A stretch of 64,000 bases of DNA, from contig JAQXDZ010000023.1 of assembly GCA_029251085.1 (NCBI GenBank), positions 62,001-126,000 of the forward strand. Reading direction: 5' to 3'. Source of the DNA: Mariniblastus sp. Lineage in GTDB: Bacteria > Planctomycetota > Planctomycetia > Pirellulales > Pirellulaceae. This document shows positions 56,927 to 64,000 of the stretch, one piece after another. The first letter of the stretch is position 1; every line of letters starts with the position of its first letter. The notes under the pieces were generated by a model that did no database searches, had not been told where the DNA came from, and saw only the letters and a list, made by a program, of their open reading frames with translations. The translations under genes were made by a program, and so were the position numbers.

Positions 56927-56962
56927 AAATCAAGAGTTGAGCATTACTTAACTCTTGATTTT
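56927..56962. terminator. Perfect 12-bp hairpin between acnA and the zinc-ribbon gene
   Basis: AAATCAAGAGTT at 56927-56938 pairs perfectly with AACTCTTGATTT at 56950-56961, with an 11-base loop. T residues follow on the plus strand (to 56962), so it may work on either strand; on the minus strand it lies 73 bases past the acnA stop. Confidence 0.65.
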
Positions 56963-56984
56963 GGGGTGCTCACTATCGGAAGGT

Positions 56985-57012
56985 CGCTCTCAACTGTCGC
57001 CGATTGAGAGCG
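56985..57012 (-). terminator. Second hairpin after acnA
   Basis: CGCTCTCAA at 56985-56993 pairs perfectly with TTGAGAGCG at 57004-57012, loop of ten bases, just 22 bases past the acnA stop. No U-tract follows, so it is more likely a 3'-end stabilising stem than the terminator itself. Confidence 0.5.
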
Positions 57013-57034
57013 TTGTACGCCTACCCGAATCCAA

Positions 57035-59737
57035 TTATAAAAGGTTTCGCAGGACCGTTTGCAGGATTCCACCATTTCGGTAGTAATCCATCTCAACAGG
57101 TGTATCGATTCTAACGATTGCATCGAATTCTACTTTGCACCCATCATCTTTTGTCGCGACGACTTTGATAGTTGAGCGAGGTTCAAGTGAATCGCTGAGT
57201 GAAGGAATGTCGAAAGTTTCTTTTCCGTTAAGGCCTAGAGCTTTCCAGTTGTTTCCATCGGCGAACTCAAGTGGCAGAATTCCCATGCCCACCAGGTTGC
57301 TGCGATGAATCCGCTCGTAAGACGCGGCAATCACAGCATGGACTCCGAGCATCATCGTTCCTTTGGCAGCCCAATCGCGGCTACTGCCGGTTCCGTACTC
57401 AGTTCCCGCAAGGACGACCAAGGGAGTTCCACTTTCTTGGTACTTCATTGAGGCGTCGTAAATAGACATTTCCTCACCCGTTGGTACGTAGGTCGTGACG
57501 CCGCCTTCGGTTCCCGGTGCAAGGTGATTTCGGATTCGGATATTGGCAAACGTTCCGCGAACCATAACGCGGTCGTTACCGCGGCGCGAGCCGTAGCTAT
57601 TGAAATCACGTTGTTCGACATTGTTATCTTGAAGATAGCGTCCGGCCGGTCCGTCTTTAGCAATCGCGCCCGCCGGGGAGATATGATCCGTGGTCACGGA
57701 GTCCCCTAGCAGTGCTAAGCATCGAGCACCCATGATGGGAGCGATGTTGGAAACCTCAGGGGTCATTTGAGCGAGGAACGGTGGTTCCTGAATGTAGGTG
57801 CTTTGCGGCGACCATTCGTACAGATCTCCTTCGCCCGTTTCGATTCGATTCCACATTTCATTGGAATCGAAGGCATTGGAGTACTGTTTCTGAAACATTT
57901 CCGCTGTGACATTGGCTTCCATTACACTGCTGACTTCCTCCTGAGAAGGCCAGACGTCTTTCAAGTAAACGTCTCCATCAGATCCTGAGCCGAGTGGTTC
58001 GTTAACGAGATCGACGTCAGTGGTCCCAGCAAGTGCGTAGGCGACGACAAGTGGTGGGCTTGCAAGGTAGTTCGCTTTTGTCATGGGGTTGACCCGGCCC
58101 TCAAAGTTTCGATTGCCACTGAGGACACTTGAGGCGACAAGTTCACCCGTCGTGATGGCGGTGGAGACCGGGGCCGGTAGTGGACCGCTGTTACCGATGC
58201 ACGATGTGCAACCGTATCCGACCGTATGGAACCCAAGGGACTCCAGCGACTCAGTCAGGCCGGCTTGGTCGAGGTATTCGGTTACGACACGTGAACCCGG
58301 TGCCAAGCTAGTCTTAACATGCTGTGGAACGGTCATTCCTAATGCCGCGGCCTTCTGCGCGAGCAGCCCTGCCGCAATCATGACAGAGGGGTTACTGGTA
58401 TTGGTGCAGCTGGTAATCGCCGCAATCACGACGGCACCGTGAGAAATCTCGCTTGAATCTTCGCCGTTCTCTACCGTCGCACTTCTCTCCAATGCTGACT
58501 CGTCGAGCCCAAATCCTGAGTGACCTACAGGCGCTTGAAGAGAATCGTTGAACGACTGCTTCATCCCGGAAAGTGTAATTCGATCCTGCGGACGCTTGGG
58601 GCCTGCCAACGAAGGCTCAACTGAAGCCATGTCCAATTTAAGAGTTCTCGTGAAGTTTGGCTGGGGAGACTGGTCTGTTTTAAATAGTCCTTGCTCCTTC
58701 GTATAACGTTCAACGAGCTCAACCTCAGATTCGCTTCGTCCGGTACGTCGCATGTAATCAAGGGTGACATGATCCATCGGGAAAAAGCCCATCGTTGCAC
58801 CGTATTCTGGTGCCATGTTGGCCAGCGTGGCACGGTCGGCGAGCGACATTGTCGCGACGCCTTCTCCAAAGAACTCAACGAACTTGCCGACCACTCCGGC
58901 AGCTCTTAGTTGCTCGGTGGCGGTCAAGACGAGATCGGTCGCAGTGGTTCCCGGTGGGATTTGTCCAACTAATTCAAAACCGATCACTTCAGGTAGCAAC
59001 ATGTAGATAGGCTGGCCAAGCATGGCGGCTTCGGCTTCGATACCTCCAACTCCCCACCCAAGGACACCCAGTCCATTGATCATGGTTGTGTGACTGTCGG
59101 TTCCAACCAGTGTATCTGGAACAGCAACCAGTCCAGCCTCATCCTCTCGGGTGAATACACCCTTGGCTAAAAATTCAAGATTGACTTGGTGAACAATTCC
59201 GACGTTGGGAGGTACTACGCGGAAATTGTCAAAAGCTTTTTGTCCCCAACGCAAAAATTCATAGCGTTCACGATTTCGCTTAAATTCAAGCTCAACATTC
59301 AAGTCAAGTGCGGCGTTGCTTCCATACTGATCAACTTGAACACTGTGGTCAATCACCAGGTCAACTGGAATTAGTGGATTGATTTTCTTTGGGTCACCCC
59401 CGAGGCGAGCCATGGCGGATCTCATGGCGGCAAGATCGACAACCGCGGGCACACCCGTGAAATCCTGAAGCACCACTCGAGCGGGTTTGTAGGGGATTTC
59501 AACCTTGGCCGGCGATTCCGCATTCCAAGTCGCGAGACTGTGTACATCCTGTTCGTGAACGGTAACGCCGTCACAATTTCGCAACACCGACTCAAGGAGA
59601 ACGCGAATAGAGTAGGGAAGGCGGTCAATTTGACCAATGCCTTGATCCTGAAGTGTTGATAGGCGAAAAATCCCGACGTCTTGGCCGTCAGTTTGGAATG
59701 TGTCTCGGGCACCGAACGCGTTAAATTTTGAGCTCAT
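57035..59737 (-). CDS. acnA: Aconitate hydratase A
   Basis: 900 residues, AcnA/IRP1 type, the usual length. It interconverts citrate and isocitrate in the TCA cycle. Cluster cysteines: Cys444 ([11 protein letters not shown]), Cys510 and Cys513 ([12 protein letters not shown]). Other conserved stretches: [37 protein letters not shown] and the C-terminal swivel domain with [13 protein letters not shown]. Planctomycete AcnA proteins are of this type. It is transcribed alone from its own promoter region; a pair of hairpins lies after the stop. No regulator is adjacent. Confidence 0.97.
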   Translation of the reverse strand: MSSKFNAFGARDTFQTDGQDVGIFRLSTLQDQGIGQIDRLPYSIRVLLESVLRNCDGVTVHEQDVHSLATWNAESPAKVEIPYKPARVVLQDFTGVPAVVDLAAMRSAMARLGGDPKKINPLIPVDLVIDHSVQVDQYGSNAALDLNVELEFKRNRERYEFLRWGQKAFDNFRVVPPNVGIVHQVNLEFLAKGVFTREDEAGLVAVPDTLVGTDSHTTMINGLGVLGWGVGGIEAEAAMLGQPIYMLLPEVIGFELVGQIPPGTTATDLVLTATEQLRAAGVVGKFVEFFGEGVATMSLADRATLANMAPEYGATMGFFPMDHVTLDYMRRTGRSESEVELVERYTKEQGLFKTDQSPQPNFTRTLKLDMASVEPSLAGPKRPQDRITLSGMKQSFNDSLQAPVGHSGFGLDESALERSATVENGEDSSEISHGAVVIAAITSCTNTSNPSVMIAAGLLAQKAAALGMTVPQHVKTSLAPGSRVVTEYLDQAGLTESLESLGFHTVGYGCTSCIGNSGPLPAPVSTAITTGELVASSVLSGNRNFEGRVNPMTKANYLASPPLVVAYALAGTTDVDLVNEPLGSGSDGDVYLKDVWPSQEEVSSVMEANVTAEMFQKQYSNAFDSNEMWNRIETGEGDLYEWSPQSTYIQEPPFLAQMTPEVSNIAPIMGARCLALLGDSVTTDHISPAGAIAKDGPAGRYLQDNNVEQRDFNSYGSRRGNDRVMVRGTFANIRIRNHLAPGTEGGVTTYVPTGEEMSIYDASMKYQESGTPLVVLAGTEYGTGSSRDWAAKGTMMLGVHAVIAASYERIHRSNLVGMGILPLEFADGNNWKALGLNGKETFDIPSLSDSLEPRSTIKVVATKDDGCKVEFDAIVRIDTPVEMDYYRNGGILQTVLRNLL

Positions 59738-59970
59738 TATTTGGCCTGTTAGATGATGTTTGACTGCACAATATTGTGAAGATTCATGAATTTACTGTCA
59801 ACCGCCGAGACGCTGAGAAGGCAGGGAAAGATCACTTCGGATTGGATTTGATTTCAAGATTTTTGGACTAAACCGCAATGCCTTGAATAACGAACGTTTC
59901 GCAGGCGGCTTACAAGTTAAAAACCCCCGCCATCAATATCTGCATCAGTCGACCGACCACTGAAAAGGGA

Positions 59971-60861
59971 TTAGTTCAATCCGTGTTCTACCCAATAATG
60001 CGCAAAATTAATGGCCGGCGTAAATAGCGTATCAGTTTTACGCTGGAGGATGGCGACCAGACGGCCTGCTGGGTCAATTGCTTTCACCATCTCCCACGGG
60101 CGAGGTGTATCGAATGACCAGGTGTGACCGTTTGCAAATCGCTGGATTTGCTCGTGGGGAATCTGGACGGATTCAAGTTGTCCCAAGGGTTCCGCAGCAC
60201 TTACTAAATGTTCTTCCAGGTTGGCTCTCGTAAGGTCATCCAAGTTGACTGCGTTGGCTAATTCGAAGTCGCCGATGGAAACTCGACTCAGGCCTGTCAT
60301 TATCGCTCCGGAGCCAAGCTTTTCTCCAATGTCGCGACCGAGAGATCGGACATAGGTCCCGCTTCCGCAGTGGATTCGCAGTTGAAATTTAGGATACGAA
60401 AATTCAACCAACTGGAGATCGTGGATTTGGATCTTCCTTGGCATTAGCTGAACATCTTTGCCTTGTCTTGCGAGCGTGTACGCGCGCTTCCCTTGTATCT
60501 TAAGGGCGGAAAACGCTGGCGGTCTTTGCAGGATTTCGCCGGTAAATAAAGGAAGAACTGCCGCTAGGTCTTCGGCTGAAACTTCCGGAGCAAACGGAAC
60601 GACTTGTTTTTCGCCGTATCGATCCTCGGTGTCTGAGACAATTCCCAATTCGAAATCAGCCAGATAGACCTTGGGTTGGTCTTGAATGAATCGAGTCAGT
60701 CTTGTCGCGGGGCCAACGCAAAGTACGAGGACCCCGGTGGCGAGGGGATCAAGCGTGCCTGCATGCCCGACCCGAGTCGGTTTAATCAATTTTTGAATCG
60801 CATTTACTGCACCGCGGGAGGTGACGTGGGGCGGTTTGTTTATGTTGAGGAAGCCAAACAC
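59971..60861 (-). CDS. truB: tRNA pseudouridine(55) synthase TruB
   Basis: 296 residues, normal length. TruB converts U55 of the T-loop to pseudouridine. The catalytic Asp is in GHAGTLDPLATGVLVLCVG. The start MFGFLNINKPPHVTSRGAVN, the region PAFSALKIQGKRAYTLARQG and the GSGTYVRSLGRDIGEKLG motif are typical. The C-terminal PUA-like end has PWEMVKAIDPAGRLVAIL. The small coiled-coil gene begins 68 bases upstream on the same strand and may be co-transcribed. In many bacteria truB follows rbfA or infB; not here. Confidence 0.97.
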   Translation of the reverse strand: MFGFLNINKPPHVTSRGAVNAIQKLIKPTRVGHAGTLDPLATGVLVLCVGPATRLTRFIQDQPKVYLADFELGIVSDTEDRYGEKQVVPFAPEVSAEDLAAVLPLFTGEILQRPPAFSALKIQGKRAYTLARQGKDVQLMPRKIQIHDLQLVEFSYPKFQLRIHCGSGTYVRSLGRDIGEKLGSGAIMTGLSRVSIGDFELANAVNLDDLTRANLEEHLVSAAEPLGQLESVQIPHEQIQRFANGHTWSFDTPRPWEMVKAIDPAGRLVAILQRKTDTLFTPAINFAHYWVEHGLN

Positions 60862-60929
60862 TTGTTGCTAATTGGTTGGAGACGTATGGATGGAGTACCA
60901 AAAAAGAATAGTGAGAAGTGAATGCCGCA

Positions 60930-61103
60930 CTATTTCGAGCTTTTTAATTTTGAGATTTCCAATTTAATGTCGGAGATTTGCTGCTCAATCTTTTGGATTT
61001 CGTCAGCCTCGTCCGTTTGTAGGCGAGCAGCAGCAAGTAGTTTTTGGGTTTTCTCAAGTCGCTGACGAAGAATTTCGAGCTTCTTTTTTGTTTTTTTATC
61101 CAT
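60930..61103 (-). CDS. Small coiled-coil protein upstream of truB
   Basis: 57 residues. The sequence is charged and helical: MDKKTKKKLEILRQRLEKT, then a heptad-like end with EIQKIEQQISDIKLEISKL. Pure coiled coil; no signal peptide or membrane helix. It is in frame from ATG to TAG and in the same direction as truB. A 57-residue gene cannot be proved from one sequence, but the clean heptad pattern and the operon-like place argue for a real gene. Function unknown; a chaperone-like or ribosome-associated helper is only a guess. Confidence 0.6.
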   Translation of the reverse strand: MDKKTKKKLEILRQRLEKTQKLLAAARLQTDEADEIQKIEQQISDIKLEISKLKSSK

Positions 61104-61162
61104 CAGTTGAAACCGTCGCCTTTCGGGGAGCGTGTAGAGAAAGCAAACGATTGCGTTCGCTC

Positions 61163-61203
61163 AAAAAAAATGAGTCCAGCGATGTGTCGCCAGACTCATT
61201 TTT
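61163..61203 (-). terminator. Bidirectional-looking terminator after the secreted protein gene
   Basis: AAAAATGAGTC at 61166-61176 pairs perfectly with GACTCATTTTT at 61193-61203; an inner GCGA/TCGC stem (61179-61182, 61187-61190) closes it. Read on the minus strand it is followed by eight U (A-run at 61163-61170), so it ends the transcript of the gene at 61250-61984. Confidence 0.85.
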
Positions 61204-61249
61204 ATACGGGAAAGACGGCTGTTGCGTCAATTAGGGAACAGCCAGTCGA

Positions 61250-61984
61250 TCAGTTGTTGGTGACGGTCGCGTCAAGCGATTCGGTACCCGAGGCTATCGG
61301 AATGATAGGCGCTGGTTTTCCGGCGTACCAGAGTTCGGTAATCTTCTCTGCTTCTGCTCCTCGGAGCTTTACAGGCAGTTCGTTTGAAAATTCGATCTTG
61401 GCCAGTTTGTTTGTTCCGTAGAAGGTGTTGATCGTTTCCTTGACCATGCTCATTCGCTTTTGATTGAGTTGGGCGTCGGTATCTCGATGGATGAAAACAG
61501 TCCGGCGGGCCTGCGGCATGTTGTTCATAATTCCTGCAACCGTATGGTTACCAAACGTGTTCAGCTTACCGGTAATTGGATCGAAGTGATTGGAGGTCAG
61601 AACACATTGCTCTTCGAATCCTTTGTCGATCATTGGAGTCCACATTGAGGTGTATAACTGTCGATCCGCACAGTCAAAAGGTTTTGGCCAAGCATTGTTT
61701 CGAGCGGTCACTGTGGCTGCATGTTCTTTTGCCTTGGCGTGAATTTTTTTCCAACGTTGCATATGCTTGCCGTTACCAAAGCTTGTTCTCGCGTTGGTGG
61801 TTGATAATTCGCACGAATCGCATGGCATTTCGGCATCCTCCTCGACAACGATTACTTCTTGAGCAGTGGGAGCTTTTGTGAAGTTGATGACCGAGGTGTA
61901 GGCCGAACTCTCTTGCGCCTCAGAAAGGCCAATCAAAACTAATGAGAGAGTGGCAAACGTGATTAGGGTCTTTAGATTTCGCAT
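61250..61984 (-). CDS. Secreted planctomycete-type protein, weakly OmpA-like
   Basis: About 244 residues from the ATG at 61984, chosen because GGAG lies eight bases upstream and the signal peptide (MRNLKTLITFATLSLVLIG) starts there; a longer in-frame start at 62032 adds 16 residues. The mature part has CDSC, then WPKPFDCADRQLYTSMWTPM and FEEQCVLTSNHFDP. The pattern NTFGNHTVAGIMNN followed by VFIHRDTDAQLNQKRM and VKETINTFYG recalls the C-terminal part of OmpA-like peptidoglycan-binding domains, but the match is weak. Cysteines are spaced as for disulphides. It seems to be a conserved planctomycete family without known function. A strong terminator follows. Confidence 0.75.
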   Translation of the reverse strand: MRNLKTLITFATLSLVLIGLSEAQESSAYTSVINFTKAPTAQEVIVVEEDAEMPCDSCELSTTNARTSFGNGKHMQRWKKIHAKAKEHAATVTARNNAWPKPFDCADRQLYTSMWTPMIDKGFEEQCVLTSNHFDPITGKLNTFGNHTVAGIMNNMPQARRTVFIHRDTDAQLNQKRMSMVKETINTFYGTNKLAKIEFSNELPVKLRGAEAEKITELWYAGKPAPIIPIASGTESLDATVTNN

Positions 61985-62205
61985 CACTTTACTCCAATTT
62001 ATGGGGCCGGTTTCACCTTCGCTGTATTCCAAGGCACGTTTGGCTGACAGCTGAAGACTGAGTTTTGATAAAGATCACCCGGTCTGTGATTTCTTGGCGA
62101 CAGATCAGTTCTTTATCGTGTTGTGCGAAAGGCAATGAGGGCTTCCGCACAACTCTAATATCGGTATTGCCGGCACAAGGCTGCGTTTTGAAACGAACTT
62201 GCAGG

Positions 62206-62247
62206 AAAAAATAAAGACCTCAGCAGCGGATTTTGCGAAAGGTCTTT
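62206..62247 (-). terminator. Rho-independent terminator after tadC
   Basis: AAAGACCT at 62213-62220 pairs perfectly with AGGTCTTT at 62240-62247, with a 19-base loop. Read on the minus strand it is followed by ATTTTTT (complement of bases 62206-62212). It lies about 118 bases past the tadC stop and so probably ends the Tad transcript. Confidence 0.7.
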
Positions 62248-62364
62248 GGTTTTTCCGTGTAAACGGAATTTTTAGAATAGTCTGAACAGGAAAAGATTGA
62301 CGATTGAGGTCTGATTCCTGTTGGTTTTTGAAGGCAGAAGAGGCGGACGGTCTGAGGGATGGAA

Positions 62365-63348
62365 TTACTGGCCCGACATGAGTGGCAACATCTCATTGAT
62401 CATCGTAAGCGCCGCCGGGCCAACGAGGATCACGAAGATTCCGGGGAAGATAAACAGCACCAACGGGAAAATCAATTTCACCGCGGTTTTGGCAGCTTTT
62501 TCTTCGGCAATTTGGCGTCTGCGGGTTCTCATGGCATCACTTTGAATTCGTAAGGCTTTTCCCACGCTAGTACCAAATTTATCAACTTGAATCATGACCG
62601 ATGCGAGGGTTTTTAAATCATCGACGCCATTTCTTCGTCCTAATTCCATCAAGACGATTTCGCGTGTCGATCCCATCTGTAGTTGGTGATTGCATAACTT
62701 GAATTCATTGGCGACGGTTGGATGCGTGAATATCATCTCGTCAGCAACTTTCCGGAGTGCCTGATCCATCCCGAGTCCGGCTTCCACACAAACGACCATC
62801 AAGTCCAATGCATCTGGAAGGCCAAGGAAAAGTTTTTGCTTCCTCTGAGCGCCGATAAATCGAAGAATCAACTCTGGGATTAGCATAAATCCGACAAGCG
62901 CGACCAGTGCGTAGATAAAACTGTAGGTGTTGATTCCGTTTGTGAAAAGTGCGACCCCTCCACCAAGGAAAAATCCGAACGCAGCCGAAACGACTTTCAG
63001 GGTGGAGAGGATTTGGGTTGCGTTTTCAGTTCGCCAACCAGCTTCGTCTAATTTTTGCTTTAGCTTGCCGGCTTCTTTTTCGTTTTTCGGCTGAAGAGCC
63101 TCAGCAATCTTTGGGCTTGCCTGCTCGAGTAATTTAGTGATGCCCTCTTTGGCGCCTCGACTACTTTTAACGATTTCAGGTTTGCCGAGGCTCCTGTTTT
63201 TCATCTGCTCGAGTCGAGATTCAGTTTTTGTTTTTCCGCTAAAGAAAATATCGGAGATGACCCAAAAACCAATTGCGATAGCGGCGAACGCTGCGAACGG
63301 GAGGATCGCGATAAAGTCAATTGCTGATATGAGGAATAAAATATTCAT
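62365..63348 (-). CDS. tadC: Tad pilus inner-membrane protein TadC (type II secretion F family)
   Basis: 327 residues. The T2SSF domain is clear: LFLGLPDALDLMVVCVEAGLG, MDQALRKVADEM, SVMIQVDKFGTSVGKALRIQ, then the final helix (LIFPLVLFIFPGIFVILVG). Two or three helices lie near the N-terminus. TadB and TadC together form the platform for Tad pilus assembly. The preceding tadB gene ends three bases away on the same strand, so the two are co-translated. A terminator lies downstream. The other tad genes lie outside the window. Confidence 0.9.
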   Translation of the reverse strand: MNILFLISAIDFIAILPFAAFAAIAIGFWVISDIFFSGKTKTESRLEQMKNRSLGKPEIVKSSRGAKEGITKLLEQASPKIAEALQPKNEKEAGKLKQKLDEAGWRTENATQILSTLKVVSAAFGFFLGGGVALFTNGINTYSFIYALVALVGFMLIPELILRFIGAQRKQKLFLGLPDALDLMVVCVEAGLGMDQALRKVADEMIFTHPTVANEFKLCNHQLQMGSTREIVLMELGRRNGVDDLKTLASVMIQVDKFGTSVGKALRIQSDAMRTRRRQIAEEKAAKTAVKLIFPLVLFIFPGIFVILVGPAALTMINEMLPLMSGQ

Positions 63349-63351
63349 GGG

Positions 63352-64000
63352 TTATACTTTAATGTCGATGATTTTTTTGATTGAAAATGCTCCGATGAAT
63401 TGGAGGATGAGTCCTCCCAGCAACATTTTTTGACCTAATGGATCTTCGAATAACATCATCACGTATTCGTAGTTGAGCTTCATCATGACGACAAAGAGAA
63501 CGGGCGGCATCGCTAACAAGACCACGCCTGAAATTCGACCTTCACCGGTCAACGCTTGGATTTGACCGCGAATTTTAAAACGTTCGCGAGTCAGGCTGGA
63601 GATTTTATCGAGGACTTCTGCGAGGTCACCACCTGTTTGCCGTTGAAGTACGACAGCGGTTACAAAAAACCTGAGATCTAGATTGGGAACTCGTTCCGAC
63701 ATCGCCCGCAGTGAGTCGTTGAGCGTCATTCCCAGGTTCTGTTGTTCGAAAGCGAGGTGGAATTCTGGCCCGAGCGGCTGATCGACTTGAGCTCCAACGA
63801 GTTGAATTCCTGACGGAAGGCTTTGTCCAGCTCGCAATGCTTGTGCCATGAGATCCAGCGCGGCCGGTAGCTGTTCGCCGAATTTATTTAGACGTCGTTT
63901 TCTAAGTAGTGAGATTGACCAGAATGGCAAGATTGCCGCAATTAGACTCGTGACCGGGGCGAATCCGATGGGTAAAAAAATGGCGGTTAGAATGCCTGTT
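63352..64000 (-). CDS. tadB: Tad pilus protein TadB, 5' end outside window
   Basis: The frame is open to the window end, so the gene continues beyond 64000; a TTG at 63930 is only an internal codon. The visible part contains a membrane helix near the edge, then FGEQLPAALDLMAQALRAGQS, GMTLNDSLRAMSERVPNLDL, FVTAVVLQRQTGGDLAEVLDKIS and helices near the C-terminus (GVVLLAMPPVLFVVMM). This is the T2SSF domain of TadB. It overlaps in function with tadC, three bases downstream. Tad pili serve adhesion and biofilm; in planctomycetes they are widespread. Confidence 0.92.
   Translation of the reverse strand, partial: TGILTAIFLPIGFAPVTSLIAAILPFWSISLLRKRRLNKFGEQLPAALDLMAQALRAGQSLPSGIQLVGAQVDQPLGPEFHLAFEQQNLGMTLNDSLRAMSERVPNLDLRFFVTAVVLQRQTGGDLAEVLDKISSLTRERFKIRGQIQALTGEGRISGVVLLAMPPVLFVVMMKLNYEYVMMLFEDPLGQKMLLGGLILQFIGAFSIKKIIDIKV

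Noticed and set aside
62251..62273. Plus-strand hairpin TTCCGT/ACGGAA followed by T residues
   Set aside because: Neighbouring genes are all on the minus strand, so no plus-strand transcript is expected; six-base stem only.
1..64000. tRNA, rRNA, CRISPR array, insertion sequence or prophage
   Set aside because: I looked for these by eye in all gaps and found no cloverleaf pattern, regularly spaced repeats, transposase or integrase; a dedicated scan would be decisive.

Overview
The window looks like a chromosomal segment of a planctomycete, probably from the Pirellulaceae or a close relative. The evidence is a Tat-exported DUF1552 protein, a giant DUF4347/cadherin-type surface protein, a fused PqqD/M50/HlyD-like membrane protein, many secreted TPR proteins, a BamD-like/LptE-like lipoprotein pair typical of diderms, and a murB-ftsQ-like pair. 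This taxonomic call is inference from gene content; no rRNA is present. I see no tRNA, rRNA, CRISPR array, insertion sequence, integrase or phage module, so this reads as ordinary chromosome with lineage-specific genes. Shine-Dalgarno sequences are often weak, so several starts are judgement calls.

Layout: 1-6.1 kb, the 3' part of a giant adhesin-like membrane-anchored protein. 6.3-10.4 kb, two c-di-GMP-type signalling genes (PAS-GGDEF with a degenerate HD-GYP, then a REC/HD-GYP regulator). 10.5-13.1 kb, queG, a small secreted protein and a cyclophilin. 13.6-15.1 kb, convergent FabZ-like and FabH-like genes. 15.4-19.3 kb, a methyltransferase-like protein, a secreted esterase, a nickel superoxide dismutase with an export leader, and DUF1552. 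19.4-25.6 kb, an epimerase, a GNAT-like protein, a ketoacyl synthase paralogue lacking all three catalytic residues, queA and a family 2 glycosyltransferase. 25.8-29.5 kb, an internally duplicated secreted protein, the PqqD-M50-HlyD-like protein and greA. 29.9-36.4 kb, a TPR-ExbB-ExbD-toroid operon. 36.4-41 kb, an iodotyrosine-deiodinase-like nitroreductase, TPR, thioredoxin-like lipoprotein, dual-specificity phosphatase and MATE transporter. 41.2-49.2 kb, recO, BamD-like, LptE-like, a TPR protein and a 1272-residue membrane protein. 49.6-56.3 kb, csrA, ftsQ-like, murB, fpr and valS. 56.5-61.1 kb, a zinc-ribbon membrane protein, acnA, truB and a 57-residue coiled-coil gene. 61.2-64 kb, a secreted planctomycete-type protein and the Tad genes tadC and tadB (cut by the window edge).

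The best candidate for an undescribed system is the operon at 29.9-36.4 kb. A large exported TPR protein, an ExbB/TolQ and an ExbD/TolR are followed by a protein whose second membrane helix carries the SxxxH signature of TonB and TolA. Its periplasmic end is an alpha/alpha-toroid of the squalene-cyclase/prenyltransferase fold instead of a TonB or TolA C-terminal domain. This suggests a proton-motive-force-driven machine that moves or senses a different cargo. Other strong observations are the inactive-looking ketoacyl synthase (E179/N315/N349 in place of Cys-His-His), a MurB lacking its usual Ser and Glu, a valyl-tRNA synthetase with a zinc-ribbon insert after the KMSKS loop, and a Ni-SOD whose metal hook must be freed from an unusual leader although no sodX-type protease gene lies nearby. 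Intrinsic terminators are clear at several places and delimit the transcription units.
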